A DNA stretch of 64,000 nucleotides, taken from the NCBI RefSeq assembly GCF_001428245.1, contig NZ_LMRV01000077.1, positions 120,829 through 184,828 of the forward strand. Direction: 5' to 3'. The first letter of the stretch is position 1. Every line of letters starts with the position of its first letter. Shown here piece by piece: positions 50,836-60,089 of the stretch. The notes under the pieces are model-generated. The model made no database searches, had not been told where the DNA came from, and saw only the letters and a list, made by a program, of their open reading frames with translations. The DNA is from Paenibacillus sp. Soil522 (GTDB lineage Bacteria; Bacillota; Bacilli; Paenibacillales; Paenibacillaceae). A program made the position numbers and the translations under genes.

Positions 50836-52434
50836 ATGAATCTTAAGATCAAAAAATTGGTTGTACCTGCACTGGCACTGTCGGTCTTTATGACAGGCAT
50901 CTTGTCGGCTTGCAGCAGCAACAAACCCGAAAACAGCCCGGTCCCGACTGCAGCTCCAACCGTAGCGTCGAATAAAACGCCCGACCCGGTATCGCTGAAA
51001 ATCATGCTTTTCGGTGATAAGTCGCCAGACTTGGACAAGGTGCTGGCCAAATTCGAGGAAACTACCAAGGATACACTGAATACAAAACTCGAATTTGAAT
51101 ACAACCCCGTACCCGATCATAAGCAAAAAGTGCTGTTGAAAATGTCGACGGGCGAACAAGTTGACTTGTTGTTTGACGCGCCATGGCAGCAATTGAACAA
51201 TAATATCAGTCTGGGTTATTACCAGCAGCTTGACAAATACTTCAATAACGACGAGTACCCTGGACTGAAGAACGCGTTTCCGTCGGAAATTATCGAAGCC
51301 AACAAAATCAACGGGCATATCTATACGATTCCGTTTATGACAGCGTATTATGATCCGAATAATATCGGCGTCCGGAAAGTTGTTCGCGAAGAAGTAGGGG
51401 CGGCGCCGGTTAAAAACCTGGATGATTTGAAGGCCTATTATGAAAAAGTATTGGAGAAGAAACCTGGTTATGTACCACTCGCATTAGGCGGCGGGCGCGG
51501 ATTCTTTAAAATGTTTGTTCCCGAGGAGAAGGGACACAACGATATTCGATTGGCATCGATTCTGCAAGACTCGTTTACCGGCGGAATACCGTTTAGCGTG
51601 GCACTGTCGCCCGATGGGAAGAAGGTCATCGGCGCCGCGACGCTGGGGGACCCGAACACCGAATTCGCGAAATTCCCGACTCCGTTCAATACGCATGATT
51701 CCATCTATGGACATTTCGGGACGAGAGTGGAGTGGAAAAAATATACCAATAAGGATCCTCTGTCAGGCGCTGCGGTACAAGCTCTCGATCCATTGAAAAA
51801 TGGTTCCGGGGAAGGCGTTCTTTCAGGTGTGACAAGAGGAAAAAACGATATTAAGGCGCTAGTACCGAATGACGACATGGAAATGTTCCTGTATCAAAGC
51901 CAAGACATTCGGGATATGAAGCCGGGAGCGCTCCGGACCGATTACCGCTCGAACAACAGCGTGGTGATTCCCACTAGTTCCCAAAATGCGGATCGCACGA
52001 TGAAGTTCTTGGATTGGCTCTTCAGCAGCAAAGAAAACCACGATTTGTTCGAGCTTGGCATCGAAGGCGAGCATTGGATCAAAGATGGAGACAACGGCTA
52101 CAAGACGACTACCTGGAATCCGTTGCTCTCCCGAGTGAATACGGCCCAGGATGAGGAAACCTTGAAATACATTGCTTACACAAAGGATGAAAGCAGCTAC
52201 TATCAAATTCCGTTGTCCGGATTTATTTTCGATACGAAACCGGTCGCGACGGAAATCGGCAAAATTACGCCGGTATTGCAGCCGGCTTCGGATATCCTCA
52301 TGAACGGCCTGGAGCCGAAATGGCAGGATTTCGCTCAGAAATTAAACAAAGATATGCGCAATTTGGGACTTGAGAATATTCGTGCGGAAGTCATCAAGCA
52401 GGTTCAAGCTTATCTGGACGCAGGAGGCAAATAA
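50836..52434 (+). CDS. Oligosaccharide-binding lipoprotein (LplA/YtcQ-like)
   Basis: A 532-residue lipoprotein with signal KIKKLVVPALALSVFMTGIL and lipobox LSAC (Cys about residue 26), then a Pro/Thr/Ser linker. The mature solute-binding part has VSLKIMLFGDKSPDLDKVLAKF, QVDLLFDAPWQQLNNNISLGYY, HIYTIPFMTAYYDPNNIGVRKV, YRSNNSVVIPTSSQNADRTM and a final helix pair. It gives the importer its specificity. GGGAGGAAAAAAG precedes ATG 50836. It is encoded 71 bases after the second permease; no ATPase gene follows. Confidence 0.93.
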   Translation: MNLKIKKLVVPALALSVFMTGILSACSSNKPENSPVPTAAPTVASNKTPDPVSLKIMLFGDKSPDLDKVLAKFEETTKDTLNTKLEFEYNPVPDHKQKVLLKMSTGEQVDLLFDAPWQQLNNNISLGYYQQLDKYFNNDEYPGLKNAFPSEIIEANKINGHIYTIPFMTAYYDPNNIGVRKVVREEVGAAPVKNLDDLKAYYEKVLEKKPGYVPLALGGGRGFFKMFVPEEKGHNDIRLASILQDSFTGGIPFSVALSPDGKKVIGAATLGDPNTEFAKFPTPFNTHDSIYGHFGTRVEWKKYTNKDPLSGAAVQALDPLKNGSGEGVLSGVTRGKNDIKALVPNDDMEMFLYQSQDIRDMKPGALRTDYRSNNSVVIPTSSQNADRTMKFLDWLFSSKENHDLFELGIEGEHWIKDGDNGYKTTTWNPLLSRVNTAQDEETLKYIAYTKDESSYYQIPLSGFIFDTKPVATEIGKITPVLQPASDILMNGLEPKWQDFAQKLNKDMRNLGLENIRAEVIKQVQAYLDAGGK

Positions 52435-52450
52435 TCCTTCTGAAGTAATC

Positions 52451-52498
52451 AAAGCCGGCGCCAGGCAAAATCCACTTTGTCTAACGCCGGCTTTTTTT
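52451..52498 (+). terminator. Terminator of the third importer operon
   Basis: AAAGCCGGCG (52451-52460) pairs with CGCCGGCTTT (52485-52494), followed by four more T, a strong rho-independent terminator. Confidence 0.95.
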
Positions 52499-52579
52499 CA
52501 TGATTGGAATCGATGGAATAAAGGAGAAACAGATGATGAGTCATTTAGTTGTATATGATGCTCCGAGGAGGAAGTACAA

Positions 52580-52648
52580 ATGAGGATTACGAAAGCGCAT
52601 GATTTCCATGATTTCCTAATACAAGCTGTGAAACTGAAAGGGAGGTGA
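52580..52648 (+). CDS. Possible leader peptide ahead of the giant secreted protein
   Basis: A 22-codon frame (MRITKAHDFHDFLIQAVKLK then GR, stop) starts at ATG 52580, 7 to 9 bases after a strong ribosome site GAGGAGG (52565-52571). Its stop overlaps a second ribosome-site-like GGGAGG. It lies in the untranslated region 80 bases before the 2392-residue gene. It could be a leader peptide, a small protein or the remnant of a deleted gene. Confidence 0.3.
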   Translation: MRITKAHDFHDFLIQAVKLKGR

Positions 52649-52727
52649 AGTTACATAAGCAGTGATTTGAAAACGCTTTATCGGTGAACGCCGAGAATCT
52701 ATTTATTTTAAGGAGGACAAAAGTTAA

Positions 52728-55700
52728 ATGAAAAGTTGCTTCAAGTACATATTCAAACAAATAAGGAAAACGTCGAAACAAGCCGGGCGGGTTGTGGTTA
52801 TTTCCCTGATTGCAGCATTGATTTTGCAGGCGGTCGGACCGATGCCAGGCACTTTGGTGCGTGCGGCAGAGGAGTCATCCGCCAACGGTTATCTGGATAA
52901 AATCATTTTCGGCAGCGCGGCGTCCGAGCAAGAACACCGGTTCACAGGGGATTTTACGAGCGCCGTCACGGGTCTATTCGGCGAGCTTGCCCGGGTTTCG
53001 AATCCGCGGGTTCCGCTCGAAGGACAAAACGGAGACTTGACATTCACGATGAAAGTTGATCCCTACTTGCGCAACTATTTAACCGTGAAATTTTCGGGAG
53101 AAGAAAGTTCTTCAGGCTACACCAGCATGATCAACATTAACGGCGAGCAGGTAGGTTATATCTCGTACGGCGACTATGAAGCCATTAACAAGGGATATAC
53201 TTTGCCGAACCGCTTTATCTACAACACGATCATGCTTCCGCTCGAATCAACGGCAGGGAAAGAAACGGTCGAGATTACGATCAAGACGTTTAATCCGAGG
53301 GGCAATTTGACCATCGCCTCAAGAGGCTATTTTAATGCCTACACCCACACGCAACCCTATATTAATGTAGATGGGGAGAAGCAGGGTAATAAATTCAAAC
53401 CGGATCAGAATCCGGATACGATGCTGACACCGGATTTGACGGATGCGGAGAAGCAGGCGAAAATCGACGGCTACACGCAAGGCAATATCAGCCTGTTTAA
53501 CAATTTTTCGGCTAAAGTGGATGCCAATACGGGCGGCAAGCTTTCGATCGTCCGTTATCAGGATGAGTTGAAATTTTACGCGAACGCTTTGAAATACAGC
53601 TGGTCTCCGGCGAAGACGCCGGAAGAGAAAAAGGCGGCGCTTCAGCGCATTTTCAAAACGATCGACAACCATGTCAAGGATTATTATGGTAATACGAGAC
53701 TTGTGCTGCGGGGCGGACACCAGGGCGACTGGGGCGGCTACTACGGCGCTCTCGGGGAAGCGCTGTACATCGTCGAGAACCTGATGAAAGACGACTCCGT
53801 CTATGGGGAAGCAGCGTGGAGCGCGTTCCTGGATCAGCCGTTCGTCACCGGAACCGCTGCAGGTGAGTTCTCCTTGGCGAGTACGGACTGGAACGGCGGC
53901 GAGCTGACGCGCCGTGAAGCGTGGGAGCGGGTTCTGAAAGCAAATTTCGACTTTGCACGCGCACGGCTTTCTTATATTTATAACCAGGTGCTGTATACTT
54001 ACGAAGGTGCATGGGAGGCTCACGAAGGGCTTCGCATTATCGGTTCACCGTACTTTGAAGGCAAAGAGCGAAGCCATCAAATCCTGCTTGAGGCATTGGG
54101 GATAAAGCCATTCCTCGGTGAAGAAGTGCTGGTCGGTCCAAACGGCGAAGAATTGGATCTGTATCATTCCCTGTTCTATCATAATGGGACGGCGGTCTTT
54201 ACGAACGATTTCATCCGCGTCGTCGGCAAGGGGCTTGCCAAGAGCAAGCTGGACGCGGAAGGCAAGATTGTCAGACGGCTGCCTTACGGCAAGCATTTCA
54301 CCGGTCTGACGGAGGCAGGGCTCACAAGGGAAAATGGCTATGTCGCCAACTATGGAGAGGCAGCAAACTATGTTCTGAATTATTACTATAAAACGCTCGG
54401 CCACACCGGAGACGAGGAAATGAATGACGAAATCCTGAAGGCGGCATTGAAAAATATACACGCCCGCGGATTTGTCCGTTATTCGTCTTTGGATGGCAAC
54501 GGAAAAAGAGTGATGAGAACGGAACAAGTCACGGATGAGCGAAACCCGAGTCTCATCGGTTTCCCTGCATATGGCGCGAGAGTGGGCCTTGGAATGGGGA
54601 TGCAGTATGCGTCCCTGGAATTGGCGATGGCCCAAAACGAGCAAAGATACAGCGGTCCCGAGTGGGACGCGTACTGGAAGTATGCGAAAGAAGCGGTTGG
54701 TTTCGTGCAGCAGCAGCTTGCGGATCGCCAGCTCTTGCATGTTGACGACTTCGGGAGTAGAGGAACAAACAGTTCACCGAATTACCTGCTGGCGGAAACC
54801 TACAAATATGTCACGGCCGATCGGGCCAATTACAGTCGGTTTGGCGGAAATGCGATGGCAGGGGTTGTCCTTCCGCAAACGGATTTCGACTACTACAAGC
54901 CGGAGGAAATTGCCGCCCTCGGCGTCAATCAAGGCGACTATCAGCAGTTTGCGTGGGCGGACATCGACAATTTATACCTATCGGTAAAAGATGGCGATTT
55001 GAGGATTTTCGGCGCGCTGAATTACCGCAATCGCGGTACGACAAGCAACGGGCGTCTTCATGTGCTGAAAGACAACTACGACCATATCGTTCAGATCGCA
55101 ACCAATAACATTTTCCGGTATGAAGACTACTACTTGCGAGCAGACGCCATCGACTGGGACTTTCAGTCTTCCACGGCGAACAATTGGAGCGGGGCGCCGC
55201 AGGCTCTGGTCGGCGAGGCTGCACCGGCTTCTTATCAGCCGGGCGTCGGCAGGGTGAACCGCGACAACTTTGAAGCGGACAATCCTTATTCCGGTTATCC
55301 GGAATTGCAGACGTCAAGGTACGGCAAATATTTCATGATTTTCAATACGACTCGCGATGAATACGGCAACAAACAGACGTTCGACGTGGAACTGCCGGCC
55401 GGCTTTACAGGAAGCGCGGTGCTCGACCTTGTGTCGGGGACGAACGTTCCGGTCGTTAACGGCAAAGTGACCATTGCGCCAAAAACCGCGATGGTGCTGA
55501 AATTAACATCGGATATGGAGCTTGCTCCGAAACCTTTCCACGTTGATTTTGTCAATGCGCTTGCAGGCAACGGTTATGTCGGCATCTCCTGGAAAACGAC
55601 ATCCGGCGGGCAATCCTACACCATTAAACGTTCGGAATCGGAGAACGGCGAATACGAGACCATCTCAAGCGGGGTAACGGGCAACTATTACAAGGACACG

Positions 55701-58700
55701 GCGGCCCAGAATGGCAAAGTGTATTATTACAAAGTCGCTGCCGTGAACGTGAACGGTGCGGGCTGGGATTCGTATCGTGCAAAAGTTGATTTGACGATGC
55801 CGGTATCCGGACAAACGGACACGGCATGGCGCGACGATCCGTTAGGGACCACATCAGGTACCGCGTTAATCGACGGGTCATCCATCACGATCGACTCTGT
55901 GGGCGGGACAGGCCTCGGCCAAGGCGACGATTCCAATATCTACAAACGGGATATCAATGACTCGCTTCATTTTGTCAGCCAGGCGGCAGCCGGCAGCAGC
56001 TCGATCAGAGCGAAGCTGGGCAGCGTATCTGGAGAAGCAAGCGGCATTATGATGCGTGACCGGCTCACTGAAGACAAAGCCCGCTACATTTATTTCGGCG
56101 TGGACCAAAACGGCAACCTCGTGTTGCAAAACCGTACGCGGGTCTCGTTCCATCAATGGTCGAATGAGGCTGTAAGTCCGCTAAATGCGAAAATTAAAGG
56201 CTACACCGCGGTGGAGTATCCGTATGTCAAACTGATGCGTGACCATGACTCGCAGACGGTGTACGCTTTCGTATCCAAGGACGGAACGAATTGGACCTAT
56301 GTGACGAAAATGATCACCCTGCTGCCTTATGCTTATTACACCGGCGTCGTCGCTTCCGACCAGGCGCAGTTCAGCGAGGTCACGATGACGGAGACACCGC
56401 AAGGCAGCGTCACTCCGTTTGTTGCCAAAGTACAGGACCAAGCGACGCTGTACTGGAATAAACCGAAACAAGCGTCCTGGTTCAATCTGTACCGTACTAC
56501 GGATTTGGCAGCAGGCCAAACCGATCCGGAATTGAAGCCGGGTACGACACAGCCGGTAGACGGTTCGCCTTGGACGCTCGTTCTTGCGGGGACGAGAGCA
56601 ACTTCCTTCCAGGAAACGAACCTGCGTTACGGTAGCGTTTACTACAAGATTTTGCCGATTCACGAAGACGGATCGGCGCAGCCGTTCTATGCCGCATCTG
56701 TATCTGCGGATCCGATTGAAGTCGTGATGCAGGAGGCAGAGAGCTTGCCGGCTTCGGCTTATACGAAGGCCAGCTTCTACCTGTTCCATCAAGAGCTTGA
56801 CCGCATCAAGGCGGAAATGCTGAAGCCGGATGCCGACGAGGCGGCGCTGATTAACAAAATCTACGATTCCCGGAATCAACTCGTTCCGTATACAACATCG
56901 CTTTATTCGTTTGAAGGGAATGCGGGTAATGCATTCGGCTCGTCCGACGGCACCCTCACCGGAACGCCTGCTTATTCGGCCGGAAAGATCGGCCAGGCGG
57001 TCGAACTGAACGGCACGGACAGCTATGTCACGCTTCCCCGGACACATAACTTGTCCACTGCCGATGAAATCACAATTGCAACCTGGGTGAACTGGAATGG
57101 AAACAGCCAGTGGCAGCGCCTTTTCGACTGGAGCAACAACAGTAATCAATATATGTTCCTGACACCGAAAACGGGCACGAATACGATGCGTTTCGCGATC
57201 AAAAACGGCACCGAACAATTTGTGGAAACCTCGCAGCTTCCTGCAGGTCAATGGGTGCATGTTGCGGTAACGCTGGGCAGCGGTACGGCGAAGATGTACG
57301 TGAACGGCGAACTGAAGGCTCAGAATAATAAGCTCACGATCAAACCGAGCGACTTCAAGCCAGGCAACAACTATATCGGCAAAAGCCAATTTCCTGATCC
57401 GTTGTTTAGCGGCAAGATTGACGAATTCCGCGTTTATACTTCCGTCTTGAGCGCTGACGAGATCAAAGCGATTTATACGAAAACATCGGCATGGTTTGAT
57501 AACAGCTTGCTCACGCTTTTGCTGGATGAAGCTGCCGCGGCTGTTGCCGAACATTACACAGCCGAAAGTTATGATGCCATGCAAACGGCGGCTGCGAATG
57601 CGAAAACGGTTGCCGCAAGTGCCGTTGCGACTCAGCAGGATGTGAATGCGGCTTCAGCCGACCTGCTCACGGCGCTGAAAGGACTGCAATATATTCCCGG
57701 ATTACCGGTGCTTGATCCTATTGGCAACAAATCCGTCTTGGCAGGCGAACGGCTTACTTTTACGGTAAACGCCTCGAATGCCTCTGAGATCGTATACGGA
57801 GCAACCGGCCTGCCTGCCGGAGCGGCGTTCGACGCGGATACCCGCACATTCGACTGGACGCCGGGCAAAGAACAAGGCGGCGTCTATACCGTAACGTTTA
57901 CCGTAAAATCCGGCGAATTGTCGACTTCCCGCACGGTCAAGATTACGGTCAAAGGACAGCCGGTTATCGGTACGGACACGACGGTGGAGGCTGTGGCAAA
58001 GCAGTTGTTCACCTATCAGGTAACCGCTTCCGATCCGAGCGGAGCGCCGCTCGTTTACAAAGCTTCGAATATGCCTTCCGGCGCGTCATTCGACTTCGCG
58101 AAAGGTGTCTTTACCTGGATTCCAACCCAAGCGGATTATGGCAGCCACCCGGTAACGTTTACAGTCAGTAACGGAAGCTTTGCGGTCAGCCAGACGGTGG
58201 ACTTCAAGGTGAAGCTTCATATCCTTCCGGCTGAAGACTATACGAAGGGCAGCTACTACCTCTATCTCAAGGAAGCGTCGCGGATCGAGGCGGAGATCGC
58301 GAAGCCGGAAGCCGATAAGGCGCAGCTTGCAGCTGAGCTTGACCAAGCAGAAAAGCTGCTCGTTCCCGTCCCTCTCTCGCTCTACGCGTTTGAAGGAAAT
58401 GCGAACAATTCGTTCGGGTCGTCCGCATCCGGCTCAGCCGTATTCGGAACCCCGGCTTACACGGCTGGAAAGAATGGCCAAGCCATCGATCTTGACGGCA
58501 CGGACAACTATGTTAAACTGCCTGCGACGCATGCTCTGGCGGGTTTCAACGAGATCACCTTGGCGACTTGGGTGTATTGGAAGGGCGGCAACGCGTGGCA
58601 GCGAATCTTTGACTTTGGCAACGACACCAATCAAAACATGTTCCTGACGCCAAGATCAGGCAGCGATACGCTGCGCTTCGCGATCAAGAATGGAGGCAGC

Positions 58701-59906
58701 GAACAGGTCACGCAAACCGCGCAGCTGCCTGCGAATCAATGGGTGCACGTGGCGGTGACGCTCGGTGCGAATAAGGCGGATCTGTATGTGAACGGCGAGC
58801 TCAAGGCGACGAACAGCAATACGACAATCAAAGTGAGCGATTTCAAACCGAAAAATAACTACATCGGCAAAAGCCAATGGCCGGATCCGCTGCTGAACGG
58901 TATGGTCGACGAATTCCGTGTCTACAACTATGTCCTGAGCGCGGAAGAGATCAAGGCCGCCATGAACAATACGGCCAAGGTCTGGATTGACAACACGTTG
59001 ATTCCGGTTCTGCTGGAAGAAGCTGCGAAGATCAATACCGAGCTCTACAAAGAGGAAAGCGTACAAGCGCTTCAGGCGGAAGTATCGAAAGCGCAAGCGG
59101 TCTACAGCAATGCAGGTGCGACACAAGCCGACATCGATGCGGCATCAGCGAGTTTGTTTGCGGCGCTCAAAGGGCTGCAGTGGAAGGATGTAATGGCGTC
59201 CGTAGATCCTGCGGCTCCAAACGGCAAGAACGGCTGGTATACGTCCCCTGTAACGGTGACACTGTCTCCTGCGGCAATCGCGGAATACAGTCTGGACGGC
59301 GGAGTCACCTGGGCTGTGTATAACGAGTCTGTCACCATTGACAAAGAGGGAACGCATCAGGTGCTGTACCGCCGTTCCGTTGAACCGGGAGAAGTGCAAA
59401 AGCTGGAGATCAAGATCGACCGCAGCAAACCCGTGGTTCAGATAACGGGCGGGACGTCGTACACGATCGACCAAACGGTGACCATTACATGCGTCGCCAC
59501 CGATGTCGTATCGAGCGTATACGGTACGCCGTGCGGGAAACCGCTGGTTCAAGCGAAAGCGTACACGCTGCCTGCGGGTCAGAACACGGTATCGGTTACG
59601 GCAGAGGATATGGCGGGCCATCAAACAACGGTTACCCACACCTTTACGGTGACGGTCACGTTTGATAGCTTGAAGAACGTGACGAACGGCTTCCTGAAGA
59701 CAACAGGCACCAAAGCGTGGGAAACGGTAGCCGCCTCGTACAATCAGAAGCTCGATCAGGCGAAAGCTGCAGCTGCGAGCGGCAAAATCGACGCGGCGAG
59801 GAGCATGATGGCCGACTATATCAAGCTAGTGACGGATCATACAGGCAAATACTTCACGAAGGAACAAGCGGACATCCTGATCCGATGGGCTAAAATCGTA
59901 ATCTAA
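52728..59906 (+). CDS. Giant secreted multidomain polysaccharide-active protein (2392 aa)
   Basis: The protein has a long signal peptide (membrane segment VVVISLIAALILQAVGPMPG, cleavage near VRAA, residue 46). Residues about 50-930 are a large module, helix-rich at 240-700 and then beta-rich, with YYGNTRLVLRGGHQGDWGGY, EAWEAHEGLRIIGSPYF, GYVANYGEAANYVLNYYYK, FGSRGTNSSPNYLLAE; it resembles the toroid plus beta-sandwich build of polysaccharide lyases, but I cannot name a family. Then come FN3 (about 934-1025), a DUF1349-like beta-sandwich (1025-1224), FN3 (1225-1330), LamG (1391-1583), FIVAR (1584-1656), two putative Ig (1658-1829), a second helical-LamG-FIVAR block (1830-2150), an Ig-like segment and a C-terminal helical domain. 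No surface-anchor motif was seen. AAGGAGG precedes ATG 52728. It probably degrades the polymer whose fragments the upstream importer takes up. Confidence 0.85.
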   Translation: MKSCFKYIFKQIRKTSKQAGRVVVISLIAALILQAVGPMPGTLVRAAEESSANGYLDKIIFGSAASEQEHRFTGDFTSAVTGLFGELARVSNPRVPLEGQNGDLTFTMKVDPYLRNYLTVKFSGEESSSGYTSMININGEQVGYISYGDYEAINKGYTLPNRFIYNTIMLPLESTAGKETVEITIKTFNPRGNLTIASRGYFNAYTHTQPYINVDGEKQGNKFKPDQNPDTMLTPDLTDAEKQAKIDGYTQGNISLFNNFSAKVDANTGGKLSIVRYQDELKFYANALKYSWSPAKTPEEKKAALQRIFKTIDNHVKDYYGNTRLVLRGGHQGDWGGYYGALGEALYIVENLMKDDSVYGEAAWSAFLDQPFVTGTAAGEFSLASTDWNGGELTRREAWERVLKANFDFARARLSYIYNQVLYTYEGAWEAHEGLRIIGSPYFEGKERSHQILLEALGIKPFLGEEVLVGPNGEELDLYHSLFYHNGTAVFTNDFIRVVGKGLAKSKLDAEGKIVRRLPYGKHFTGLTEAGLTRENGYVANYGEAANYVLNYYYKTLGHTGDEEMNDEILKAALKNIHARGFVRYSSLDGNGKRVMRTEQVTDERNPSLIGFPAYGARVGLGMGMQYASLELAMAQNEQRYSGPEWDAYWKYAKEAVGFVQQQLADRQLLHVDDFGSRGTNSSPNYLLAETYKYVTADRANYSRFGGNAMAGVVLPQTDFDYYKPEEIAALGVNQGDYQQFAWADIDNLYLSVKDGDLRIFGALNYRNRGTTSNGRLHVLKDNYDHIVQIATNNIFRYEDYYLRADAIDWDFQSSTANNWSGAPQALVGEAAPASYQPGVGRVNRDNFEADNPYSGYPELQTSRYGKYFMIFNTTRDEYGNKQTFDVELPAGFTGSAVLDLVSGTNVPVVNGKVTIAPKTAMVLKLTSDMELAPKPFHVDFVNALAGNGYVGISWKTTSGGQSYTIKRSESENGEYETISSGVTGNYYKDTAAQNGKVYYYKVAAVNVNGAGWDSYRAKVDLTMPVSGQTDTAWRDDPLGTTSGTALIDGSSITIDSVGGTGLGQGDDSNIYKRDINDSLHFVSQAAAGSSSIRAKLGSVSGEASGIMMRDRLTEDKARYIYFGVDQNGNLVLQNRTRVSFHQWSNEAVSPLNAKIKGYTAVEYPYVKLMRDHDSQTVYAFVSKDGTNWTYVTKMITLLPYAYYTGVVASDQAQFSEVTMTETPQGSVTPFVAKVQDQATLYWNKPKQASWFNLYRTTDLAAGQTDPELKPGTTQPVDGSPWTLVLAGTRATSFQETNLRYGSVYYKILPIHEDGSAQPFYAASVSADPIEVVMQEAESLPASAYTKASFYLFHQELDRIKAEMLKPDADEAALINKIYDSRNQLVPYTTSLYSFEGNAGNAFGSSDGTLTGTPAYSAGKIGQAVELNGTDSYVTLPRTHNLSTADEITIATWVNWNGNSQWQRLFDWSNNSNQYMFLTPKTGTNTMRFAIKNGTEQFVETSQLPAGQWVHVAVTLGSGTAKMYVNGELKAQNNKLTIKPSDFKPGNNYIGKSQFPDPLFSGKIDEFRVYTSVLSADEIKAIYTKTSAWFDNSLLTLLLDEAAAAVAEHYTAESYDAMQTAAANAKTVAASAVATQQDVNAASADLLTALKGLQYIPGLPVLDPIGNKSVLAGERLTFTVNASNASEIVYGATGLPAGAAFDADTRTFDWTPGKEQGGVYTVTFTVKSGELSTSRTVKITVKGQPVIGTDTTVEAVAKQLFTYQVTASDPSGAPLVYKASNMPSGASFDFAKGVFTWIPTQADYGSHPVTFTVSNGSFAVSQTVDFKVKLHILPAEDYTKGSYYLYLKEASRIEAEIAKPEADKAQLAAELDQAEKLLVPVPLSLYAFEGNANNSFGSSASGSAVFGTPAYTAGKNGQAIDLDGTDNYVKLPATHALAGFNEITLATWVYWKGGNAWQRIFDFGNDTNQNMFLTPRSGSDTLRFAIKNGGSEQVTQTAQLPANQWVHVAVTLGANKADLYVNGELKATNSNTTIKVSDFKPKNNYIGKSQWPDPLLNGMVDEFRVYNYVLSAEEIKAAMNNTAKVWIDNTLIPVLLEEAAKINTELYKEESVQALQAEVSKAQAVYSNAGATQADIDAASASLFAALKGLQWKDVMASVDPAAPNGKNGWYTSPVTVTLSPAAIAEYSLDGGVTWAVYNESVTIDKEGTHQVLYRRSVEPGEVQKLEIKIDRSKPVVQITGGTSYTIDQTVTITCVATDVVSSVYGTPCGKPLVQAKAYTLPAGQNTVSVTAEDMAGHQTTVTHTFTVTVTFDSLKNVTNGFLKTTGTKAWETVAASYNQKLDQAKAAAASGKIDAARSMMADYIKLVTDHTGKYFTKEQADILIRWAKIVI
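56760..59175 (+). repeat. Internal duplication: helical-LamG-FIVAR module, two copies
   Basis: Within the giant gene the module starting YTKASFYLFHQELDRI (56760) recurs as YTKGSYYLYLKEASRI (58239), a period of 1479 bases. Each copy has about 55 helical residues, a LamG domain with GQAVELNGTDSYVTLP or GQAIDLDGTDNYVKLP, and a FIVAR segment. The copies have clearly diverged, so the duplication is not recent. Confidence 0.85.
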
Positions 59907-60000
59907 CTGAATTTTAACAGATTGAGTGAAGGCCGACGAAGTACCGTCAGAGTACCCTATAAATCTAACGCAGGCAATAACTAACAAACATCAGGAATAA

Positions 60001-60036
60001 GGGAGGAAGGTTTATTTTTGCCTTCCTCTCGCTTTT
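60001..60036 (+). terminator. Terminator after the giant gene
   Basis: GAGGAAGG (60003-60010) pairs with CCTTCCTC (60021-60028), followed by TCGCTTTT. The following lyase gene, 54 bases on, would then need its own promoter or read-through. Confidence 0.7.
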
Positions 60037-60089
60037 AATCTAGCCTTCGAGAAAAAACGATGAGTATCAATAAAAAGGAGGAAAATGAA

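Noticed and set aside
56181..57584. 467-codon minus-strand frame opposite the giant secreted protein
   Set aside because: It arises from codon bias of the sense gene; the sense strand has clear FN3, LamG and FIVAR domains here, and the antisense product is Arg-rich without motifs.
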